Origin: Shewanella sp. OPT22
Lineage (GTDB): Bacteria; Pseudomonadota; Gammaproteobacteria; Enterobacterales; Shewanellaceae
Direction: 5' to 3'
DNA: 37,942 nucleotides
Assembly: GCF_004168585.1 (NCBI RefSeq)
Contig: NZ_PGVH01000016.1
Coordinates: 1 to 37,942, forward strand
Both the position numbers and the translations under genes were made by a program. Each line of letters opens with the position of its first letter. Within the stretch, counting starts at the first letter, position 1. Positions 32,345 through 37,942 of this stretch are shown in pieces. A model generated the notes under the pieces. The model made no database searches. It saw nothing but the letters and a program-made list of their open reading frames with translations, and was not told the origin of the DNA.

Positions 32345-33814
32345 ATGACATCATTAGTATTTAAACACGGCTTATTAGCATCTTTGTTTGTGTTTATTAT
32401 TGGCTGTAATACAGACTCAGACAAAAAGCCTAACCCACCCATTAAGCCAGCAGATGAAACCAAATATTTATACATCAGCACTAATGATATTGATGGTAAT
32501 CAAGTGGTTGGATTCAATATTAGTGATGATGGAACCTTAACGGAGTTTGTCTCCCCTTTTGATACAGGCGGTTTCGGGGACGCTGATGATGGTGATTTTG
32601 ATGCTCAAGGTGCAATACGTATTATTGATGACTACTTAATTGTCGTAAACCCAGGGGAAACGACTAACGACCCCAGCATTGTCGAAGGCAATGGGAGTAT
32701 TAGTGTCTTTGCAATCAATCCTGATGATGGTCAATTAACCCTCATGGATCAAAATGACACTATGTCAGGGATACAAAACATTGATTCAGGTGGTGTACGT
32801 CCTGTCAGTTTGGATTTTACAACAATAAATGGCAAAACTTGGGTTGTTGTAGGTAATATGCAAGACGGTCCACTTTGTGTGACCCCATCACAAACAAATG
32901 ATCTTGAATCCTGTACAGATCAGTATAATCGACCGCTATCTGACTACCTTAACGATAATGAAGATCAACAACGTAGTGTTAATTTATTCCAATTCAGCAG
33001 TGGAAAATTAACCTTTGTTAGCAATATCGATAACTACTCACCTGAAGTAAGTGGTTCAGCACAAGTCAGTTTTAGCCCAGATAAAACCAAACTTGCTGTG
33101 ACCACGTTGGGGATAGGCTATGACGCTTATGCATCACAAGAGTTACAACTTCAAACTCCAGCACATACCTTCGTTTACGATATTTCAACAGCCAGTAATG
33201 GCAATTTATCATTCAGCAATCGCCGATATTTCGCCAACCCTAAAATCGCTTTTTCGATTGGTTTTAGCTGGTCGCCTGATAGCCGCTTTTTGTATGTTTC
33301 CAATGCCATATTGCAAAGCGATGCGACTGAAGCAGAAGTAATGACTTTAGACACTCATGATACGCGTAACGTATTTACTAGCGATAAACAGTCCATTCCA
33401 ACAGCTACTGGACCAATATCGATGAATGAGGATGATGCAACTTGCTGGACATGGATTACGCCAAATGGGACACGCTTATATGCCATTGCAGCAAACACCA
33501 ACAAAATCGCCAGCTTTCAAGTTAGCGATAACGGTGCTCTAACCTTGGAACATACGACTCATCGTCAACGTGCTTTCGAACCAGAGTCTACTGATGTTTT
33601 TGTCACTGCTAACCAGAAAAACATGTATGTCGTTGCTAATGTCGGTAGCTTTTCGATTGCAATGTTCGATATCGATGCAAACGGTCAACCACTAGAAAAG
33701 TCTGAATCGCCTTTAACAGTCAAAGCCTCAAGAATCGATAATCAGGAACCTGATGCTACTAAAACGTTTTATTTAGGGATTGCAGGTTACCCTAATTACT
33801 ATACCGGTTTTTGA
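32345..33814 (+). CDS. Beta-propeller lipoprotein, paralogue B
   Basis: 489 aa. Lipobox FIIGC (Cys21, followed by Asn). It shares the full architecture of the preceding protein: N-terminal TKYLYISTN, acidic GDADDGDFDAQGA (78-90), GNGSISVF, SGSAQVSFSPD, LAVTTLGIG, FSIGFSWSPDSRFLYVSNAI, Cys178, Cys190 and Cys367 (ATCWTW), and the same 15-residue C terminus. Blade motifs such as SPDSRFLYVSN are typical of YVTN/lactonase propellers. The start has AGGAA upstream. Divergence outside the motifs is large, so the duplication is old and both copies are probably kept by selection. Confidence 0.8.
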   Translation: MTSLVFKHGLLASLFVFIIGCNTDSDKKPNPPIKPADETKYLYISTNDIDGNQVVGFNISDDGTLTEFVSPFDTGGFGDADDGDFDAQGAIRIIDDYLIVVNPGETTNDPSIVEGNGSISVFAINPDDGQLTLMDQNDTMSGIQNIDSGGVRPVSLDFTTINGKTWVVVGNMQDGPLCVTPSQTNDLESCTDQYNRPLSDYLNDNEDQQRSVNLFQFSSGKLTFVSNIDNYSPEVSGSAQVSFSPDKTKLAVTTLGIGYDAYASQELQLQTPAHTFVYDISTASNGNLSFSNRRYFANPKIAFSIGFSWSPDSRFLYVSNAILQSDATEAEVMTLDTHDTRNVFTSDKQSIPTATGPISMNEDDATCWTWITPNGTRLYAIAANTNKIASFQVSDNGALTLEHTTHRQRAFEPESTDVFVTANQKNMYVVANVGSFSIAMFDIDANGQPLEKSESPLTVKASRIDNQEPDATKTFYLGIAGYPNYYTGF

Positions 33815-33855
33815 TTTCGAACGAACCATTTACCCTGCAACCATAATAACTTCGG

Positions 33856-33861
33856 TATAAT
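33856..33861 (+). promoter_or_regulatory. -10 element upstream of arfB
   Basis: A perfect TATAAT in CGGTATAATGG, 166 nt before the arfB ATG. No good -35 was found at 16-18 nt. If used, the transcript has a long leader that includes the small open frame at 33892. Confidence 0.35.
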
Positions 33862-33891
33862 GGTGTAAATTGTAACTAAGTTGTTCATCTC

Positions 33892-34023
33892 GTGATTCAA
33901 ATTTTTTTTACTAAAATTCATACCACAGTATCAGGTGTTGAAAGATTATGTGTCCATGTTTACGGCACAAGTGATCAACACTGTAATAAATTGTGTGTAA
34001 TTAGCCCAAAAAAGGGGTGGTAG
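33892..34023 (+). CDS. Possible 43-codon small ORF in the arfB leader
   Basis: GTG to TAG, 43 codons, ending 3 nt before the arfB ATG so that its 3' end carries the arfB RBS (GGGGTGG). It is Cys-containing (LCVHVYG, NKLCVIS) with no known motif. No RBS precedes the GTG. It could be a leader peptide coupled to arfB, or chance. Confidence 0.2.
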   Translation: MIQIFFTKIHTTVSGVERLCVHVYGTSDQHCNKLCVISPKKGW

Positions 34024-34026
34024 AAC

Positions 34027-34443
34027 ATGCTTAAAATTTCTAATTCCATCACTCTTGCAAGCTGGGAGATAGAGTTAAATGCGATTCGGTCTCAAGGGAG
34101 CGGAGGCCAGCGAGTTAATAAAGTTGCGACGGCTATTCATTTGAGGTTCGACATTAAAAGCTCAACATTGCCTTTATTTTATAAAGAAAGATTACTTAAA
34201 CTTTCAGACAGTCGTATTACTGATGATGGTGTAATTATCATTAAATCACAATCTCATCGAACTCAAGAAATGAATAAAGAGGACGCATTAAACCGTCTCA
34301 AAGAACTCATTTTATCTGCTACTGTAATACAAAAAGTAAGAAGAGCAACGAGACCGACTAAAAGCTCACAACGTAAGAGAATGGATAGCAAAACAAAGAA
34401 AGGCCAAACGAAAGCGTTGCGCCAAAACAAAATCAAGTTTTAA
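34027..34443 (+). CDS. arfB: Alternative ribosome-rescue factor ArfB (YaeJ)
   Basis: 138 aa, matching E. coli ArfB (140 aa). The catalytic GGQ is in RSQGSGGQRVNKVATAIHLRFD (GGQ at about residues 26-28), which places water for peptidyl-tRNA hydrolysis in stalled ribosomes. The basic C-terminal tail (KRMDSKTKKGQTKALRQNK) is the part that enters the empty mRNA channel. The absence of the codon-recognition domain separates it from RF1/RF2. Confidence 0.95.
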   Translation: MLKISNSITLASWEIELNAIRSQGSGGQRVNKVATAIHLRFDIKSSTLPLFYKERLLKLSDSRITDDGVIIIKSQSHRTQEMNKEDALNRLKELILSATVIQKVRRATRPTKSSQRKRMDSKTKKGQTKALRQNKIKF

Positions 34444-34496
34444 CCAAGGTTTGATTCTGAATCAACAGCAGATTATGCTGTGCTGTATAGCTTGGT
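34443..34496 (+). ncRNA. Predicted branched RNA structure after arfB
   Basis: Outer arms ACCAAG (34443-34448) and CTTGGT (34491-34496) enclose two hairpins: TTGATT CTG AATCAA (34451-34465) and CAGCA GATTA TGCTG (34466-34480). It follows the arfB stop and ends 15 nt before aroQ. No U-run follows (TAAAAATGG), so it is not a standard terminator. It could be an mRNA stability or regulatory element. Confidence 0.35.
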
Positions 34497-34511
34497 AAAA
34501 ATGGAAGAGCA

Positions 34512-34949
34512 ATGAAAAAAGTTCTACTGGTCAACGGACCAAATTTAAATCTATTAGGCACCCGCGAACCGCAGCATTATGGTAACCAAACGTTGGCTTC
34601 AATTGTATCTTCTCTTACAGAGCAAGCACAATTAGCTAATATACATTTAGACCATATCCAGTCCAATGCAGAGCATGAATTAATCAATGCGATTCATCAA
34701 ACCGACGCTGAATTTATCATCATCAACCCTGCCGCCTACACTCACACAAGTGTCGCATTACGAGATGCTTTAACTGGGGTGAAAATCCCATTTATTGAGG
34801 TCCACCTCTCTAATGTTCATGCTCGTGAGCCATTCCGCCATCATTCATACTTTTCAGATAAAGCAGTAGCGGTTATCTGCGGGTTAGGCGCAAAGGGCTA
34901 TCATTATGCTCTTGATTTTGCGATGGAGTCATTAAGCAGCCCACTGTAA
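34512..34949 (+). CDS. aroQ: Type II 3-dehydroquinate dehydratase
   Basis: 145 aa, the size of the dodecameric type II enzyme. It dehydrates 3-dehydroquinate to 3-dehydroshikimate in the shikimate pathway. Motifs: [17 protein letters not shown] with the catalytic Tyr and Arg of the mobile lid, [16 protein letters not shown] and [20 protein letters not shown] with the catalytic His. GGAAGAG precedes the ATG. Gene density is high: it ends 2 bp from the end of the convergent glycosyltransferase gene. Confidence 0.97.
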   Translation: MKKVLLVNGPNLNLLGTREPQHYGNQTLASIVSSLTEQAQLANIHLDHIQSNAEHELINAIHQTDAEFIIINPAAYTHTSVALRDALTGVKIPFIEVHLSNVHAREPFRHHSYFSDKAVAVICGLGAKGYHYALDFAMESLSSPL

Positions 34950-34951
34950 AG

Positions 34952-35992
34952 TTAGCGCCAACTAACTGGCAGTTTAACCTGTGACCATAAATCTGAGCAG
35001 AGCGCTTCATGTTCGTACCAATCTCCTTGCTCAATCCATTTCACAAGGTTGTCTCCAACTTTCGGATACTTTACAGGCTCAGGAGATGACTTTTTTAACC
35101 ATCGACTTAAACTATCCTCATCCAGCTTTTTCATGGCATCGGCCGCCGCAAGTAGTTCAAGTGCGGCCACGTTAGACAGTTGCTCAAATTGACCCAGTAA
35201 AGGTTTAACTAATATTTTCTTTCCCAAGGTTAATGCTTCACTGACCAACTCAAAACCTGCATTACACACCACGCCACCACATGAAGCGAGATTTTGTTTA
35301 AAGCCAACTCGGTCAAAGCCATGCCAGATGATATGTGAAGGTAATTCTACGCTTGGCTGTTCTGCGTGATAGATCAAAAACTGGTAATCATCAAACCTTA
35401 ATAAGAATTTTACAATAGCGTTAGGCGACTCAAATGGCAAGTAAACCAATACCTTATGATTATATTCAGCCTTTACTTCACCCACATCCACAAATGGTGG
35501 CAGAATAGGAAAACCAAAATGATGCCAGTGACAACCGAGAGCGATCTCCACTGGCGCAAAATGATTTACGAAGATATCGTTAAACCAATTTCTCCCAACT
35601 TTAGGCACATCATGTTTCATCGCCGCTTGGTGGCTAATGCTGATTGATGGAACGCCTTGACGCTTTGCAGCCCAAGCTGAAATAGGTTCATAGTCATTCA
35701 ACACAAGATCATAGTCATTAAGATCCAGTGAATCGATGTCTTTGAGGATGGAAGTAGAAAAGTTACTGGAAACGGTTTTGGAAACATCTATCCGTCCCGC
35801 TTTGGTTTGAAAAGTCATGCCTCGCATAACTTGATAATCACCAAATGGCGCCATATCGAAAAAACCATCAGTTTCTCTGCCGCTGAACATATAATCGACA
35901 TGAATGTCAGATTTTTTAAGTGATTCAGCCATGACTCTTGCACGGCTTAAATGCCCATTCCCTGTACCTTGGACACCATAAAGAATTCGCAT
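34952..35992 (-). CDS. MJ1255/VC2487-family glycosyltransferase
   Basis: 346 aa. The N terminus RILYGVQGTGNGHLSRARVMAE is the glycine-rich GT-B nucleotide-sugar pattern of this family (related to MurG and UDP-glucuronosyltransferases). The C-terminal donor-binding half contains CNAGFELVSEALTLGKKILV, with the diphosphate-binding Gly and Glu. The family occurs in Vibrio and Shewanella as well as Methanocaldococcus; donor and acceptor are not known. AAGGA lies upstream of the ATG. The PAP2 phosphatase gene lies 57 bp upstream on the same strand, a combination compatible with lipid-linked sugar metabolism. Confidence 0.85.
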   Translation of the reverse strand: MRILYGVQGTGNGHLSRARVMAESLKKSDIHVDYMFSGRETDGFFDMAPFGDYQVMRGMTFQTKAGRIDVSKTVSSNFSTSILKDIDSLDLNDYDLVLNDYEPISAWAAKRQGVPSISISHQAAMKHDVPKVGRNWFNDIFVNHFAPVEIALGCHWHHFGFPILPPFVDVGEVKAEYNHKVLVYLPFESPNAIVKFLLRFDDYQFLIYHAEQPSVELPSHIIWHGFDRVGFKQNLASCGGVVCNAGFELVSEALTLGKKILVKPLLGQFEQLSNVAALELLAAADAMKKLDEDSLSRWLKKSSPEPVKYPKVGDNLVKWIEQGDWYEHEALCSDLWSQVKLPVSWR

Positions 35993-36049
35993 CTATCATC
36001 CTTCTGCCCCCAGAGAAAATGAACAGAAGCTTCATTTTTCTAGCGACAA

Positions 36050-36568
36050 TTATCCGGCAACATAGGTAATTGCTATCATGACTGATGAAACACCTAATAT
36101 TGCGCCAGCAAAAACATCGGTTGGATAATGGACTGCGAGTGCGACGCGAGATACACCAATTGCAACTGCCCAAACAAACCATATCAACCCAACTATTGGG
36201 AATACCACGAACACAGCACTGGCCATAACAACGGCACCTGCGGTATGCCCTGAAGGTAAACTAAATTTGTCTGAAGGTTCGAAATCTGCACTCAAGCCTT
36301 GAAAAGCATGACATGGGCGAACACGTCGAATGCCATTTTTGAGTAATAGATACAAAGGCAACTCGATAATAAAGCTCATCATTAACAAGTTGAACAAAGA
36401 CTGGCCTTTGGGATGAAGCAATAAACATGCGACTGAAAACAGCGCATAAATATGCCCATCACCACTGGCTGACACCCGTCTTACTAAAGACTTTAAACCC
36501 AGTAGTCGAGTTTGACGGACAACCCAGTAGAAGCTATCTCTATCCCATTCATTAATAATCTTGAGCAT
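36050..36568 (-). CDS. PAP2-family membrane phosphatase
   Basis: 172 aa from the ATG at 36568, with GGAG 8 nt upstream; a GTG three codons earlier overlaps that RBS. Five to six transmembrane helices carry the three-part phosphatase signature: KNGIRRVRP, SLPSGHTA with the general acid His, and SRVALAVHYPTDV with the nucleophile His. Such enzymes remove phosphate from lipid phosphates such as undecaprenyl diphosphate, phosphatidate or phosphatidylglycerol phosphate; which one cannot be told. It probably shares a transcript with the downstream glycosyltransferase gene. Confidence 0.9.
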   Translation of the reverse strand: MLKIINEWDRDSFYWVVRQTRLLGLKSLVRRVSASGDGHIYALFSVACLLLHPKGQSLFNLLMMSFIIELPLYLLLKNGIRRVRPCHAFQGLSADFEPSDKFSLPSGHTAGAVVMASAVFVVFPIVGLIWFVWAVAIGVSRVALAVHYPTDVFAGAILGVSSVMIAITYVAG

Positions 36569-36655
36569 TCGATTCACTCCACGCCTCAGACAAGCTAAAT
36601 ATAGTCAAGAGATATGACGCTTGGGTTAAATATCAACGAAAGATTTATGACAGCA

Positions 36656-36695
36656 AAAGGCCGTAATGAGTAACCCCATTACGGCCTTTAAAATT
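36656..36695 (-). terminator. Terminator after the YgjV-like gene
   Basis: AAAGGCCGTAATG and CATTACGGCCTTT form a perfect 13-bp stem with an 8-nt loop, 22 bp after the stop at 36712. T-runs occur on the plus side (AAAATTTTTTA) and a short one on the minus side (TTTTG), so it may work in both directions. Confidence 0.82.
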
Positions 36696-36711
36696 TTTTA
36701 TCGTTTAAAGC

Positions 36712-36960
36712 TTAAGCAACTGCAGGCTTTAACGCACCTTCACGGTACATTTTTACTAAATAGTAAACATTGATGCAGGCAATGAATGCATTCATACCAG
36801 CTACAGGCCAAGCTTCGATTAACACACCATAGCTAGAAAATAATGCACAACCAATAAAGTTCAAAACACGTAGCTTCACGATGTCTTTCATCATTAACGA
36901 AATAGCTACCATCACTGATGCTAGATAACCTAGGATTTCTACGTAGTTTAATGATTCCAT
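36712..36960 (-). CDS. YgjV-like small inner-membrane protein
   Basis: 82 aa from the ATG at 36960, with GAGGTG upstream; an earlier start at 36972 lacks one. Three transmembrane helices: ILGYLASVMVAISLMM, VLNFIGCALFSSYGVLI and VAGMNAFIACINVYYLV. The pattern (repeated small helices with LRVLNFIGCALFSSYG) is that of the Imp-YgjV inner membrane family, related to PQ-loop/SWEET-like half-transporters. The substrate is unknown; it probably oligomerises. Confidence 0.75.
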   Translation of the reverse strand: MESLNYVEILGYLASVMVAISLMMKDIVKLRVLNFIGCALFSSYGVLIEAWPVAGMNAFIACINVYYLVKMYREGALKPAVA

Positions 36961-37326
36961 CTTACACCTCATAGCTGCTCATTATCTTCCCAGATCTAAA
37001 TGGGGAATCCTTACCCCTAGAGCTTTTTTAAATTTAATAACTCGATTGGGTATATGCTAACAAAGGCAGCCCAAAGCACGTAATAAAAAAACGTAAATAA
37101 ATGACACTCGTCATATTTAAAATATTTTCTGCGAACAAGTAGACGAAATTTAACCAATGTTATTTGCTTGTTAATGCTTTTTTGAGGTAGGGCTTAGTGA
37201 AAGCTTTAATCTTCTTGAGATCAATCAAAATTTTGTAGAATTCGTCAATGAGATTTCTGCATTTTGCTGTTTTTTGTGTTTATACTGGGTCCATAGTAAT
37301 TAAGCGAGTACTCGTAGGAGAGAAAT
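36961..37326. other. 366-bp spacer upstream of rraA, with its promoter
   Basis: Non-coding and AT-rich. Near the right end is a good -10 (TATACT, 37281-37286) with a purine/GC start region (GGGTCC), 41 nt before the rraA ATG; the -35 is weak. The rraA RBS is AGGAG at 37316-37320. No gene or repeat was seen elsewhere in the spacer. A short GGGG/CCCC hairpin at about 37000-37016 is too weak to call. Confidence 0.5.
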
Positions 37327-37812
37327 ATGGAATACAACACTTCAGAGCTTTGTGACATGTACTTAGATGTTGTTGATGTTGTCGAGCCAATGTTCAGCAA
37401 CTATGGCGGATGCAGTTCATTTGGTGGTTCCATTGTGACCATTAAATGTTTTGAAGATAATGGCCTTATCTCAAGCATACTAGCTGAAGATGGTACCGGT
37501 AAAGTTCTACTTGTTGATGGTGGGGGCTCTCTTCGCCGCGCATTGCTTGATGCAAACCTTGCCGAAACCGCAGTCAACAGCAATTGGGAAGGCATCGTTA
37601 TTTATGGATCTGTACGTGATGTAGATACATTAGATGAACTGGATATTGGGATTCAAGCCTTAGCATCCATTCCTATTGGCGCAGAAAGCCATGAAGTGGG
37701 CGAGACTGATTTACCAGTCAATTTTGGTGGTGTAACTTTCTTACCTGGTGATCATATCTACGCCGATAATACTGGCATTATCCTCTCACCAGAACCGCTT
37801 GATATTGATTAA
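37327..37812 (+). CDS. rraA: RraA, regulator of ribonuclease E activity A
   Basis: 161 aa, the size of E. coli RraA. It is a trimeric ring protein that binds the C-terminal scaffold of RNase E (and DEAD-box helicases) and inhibits mRNA decay. Signature stretches: [57 protein letters not shown] and [22 protein letters not shown]. The fold derives from methyltransferase-like or aldolase relatives, but the protein lacks their catalytic residues. It is monocistronic with its own promoter and terminator. Confidence 0.96.
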   Translation: MEYNTSELCDMYLDVVDVVEPMFSNYGGCSSFGGSIVTIKCFEDNGLISSILAEDGTGKVLLVDGGGSLRRALLDANLAETAVNSNWEGIVIYGSVRDVDTLDELDIGIQALASIPIGAESHEVGETDLPVNFGGVTFLPGDHIYADNTGIILSPEPLDID

Positions 37813-37874
37813 TAAACATAACAATAAAAAAGCTGACTCTATGTCTAATGCCGATCAGTTAAGAAAAATTAGTT

Positions 37875-37890
37875 GATCGGTTGACCGATC
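37875..37890 (+). other. Small hairpin between rraA and its terminator
   Basis: GATCGG TTGA CCGATC, a 6-bp GC-rich stem with a tetraloop. It is not followed by a U-run and may stabilise the rraA mRNA 3' end. Confidence 0.45.
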
Positions 37891-37903
37891 TTATAAAGGC
37901 TTC

Positions 37904-37939
37904 AAAATCCGATATCAGTAATTGGTATCGGATTTTTTT
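37904..37939 (+). terminator. Rho-independent terminator of rraA
   Basis: AAAATCCGATA and TATCGGATTTT form an 11-bp stem with an 11-nt loop, followed by TTT. It lies about 90 nt after the rraA stop, next to the window edge. Confidence 0.85.
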
Positions 37940-37942
37940 ATG

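Overview
The window is chromosomal DNA of an AT-rich gammaproteobacterium, most likely Shewanella or a close relative. The main clue is gene order. A LapA/BpfA-type giant adhesin gene sits directly beyond hemCDXY, which is divergent from cyaA, which is followed by cyaY, lptM, lysA, dapF, a DUF484 gene, xerC and a HAD phosphatase gene. From memory, Shewanella oneidensis MR-1 has this same arrangement with bpfA as SO_4317. The genus call is an inference and no search was run. No rRNA, tRNA, CRISPR array, prophage or transposase gene was seen.

Layout. 1-2357 (minus): 5' part of the adhesin gene, with a retention module, a TAAG protease site and six tandem 101-residue repeats. 2654-6618 (minus): hemCDXY, with abutting or overlapping genes. 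6701-6860: a MITE-like repeat in the hemC/cyaA divergent promoter region. 7041-9467: cyaA, convergent with cyaY. 9923-14522 (plus): lptM-lysA-dapF-DUF484-xerC-yigB, tightly packed. 14503-16880 (minus): yqfB, long-type ilvE and a DUF1223 thioredoxin-like gene, with a CRP-like site upstream of ilvE. 16997-17684 (plus): rof and a small secreted coiled-coil protein. 17822-20057: an accessory-looking patch with a decayed SRPBCC gene and an unrecognised 463-aa protein. 20143-23294 (minus): an M28 peptidase, a SYLF protein and a seven-helix membrane protein. 23504-27546 (plus): a TPR protein, DUF3630, srkA, two consecutive DsbA-type genes and a ytfK-like gene. 27608-30676: zapB, an NhaC-family antiporter and a YbfB/YjiJ-type MFS carrier. 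30791-33814 (plus): two paralogous beta-propeller lipoproteins. 34027-37812: arfB, aroQ, a glycosyltransferase, a PAP2 phosphatase, a YgjV-like membrane protein and rraA.

Most genes are conserved housekeeping: haem synthesis, cAMP signalling, lysine/DAP synthesis, chromosome dimer resolution, periplasmic disulfide formation, ribosome rescue and RNase E control. The less described material is the tandem propeller lipoprotein pair (30791-33814), the orphan 463-aa protein (18666-20057), the HTH-less seven-helix protein operonic with a SYLF protein (21814-23294), and several RNA-level structures: a terminator inside the propeller pair, a terminator over the DUF3630 start, a hairpin over an RBS at 17284-17298, and a three-way-junction-like fold after arfB. 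I found no self-evident new defence or mobile system. The propeller pair is the best candidate for something undescribed.
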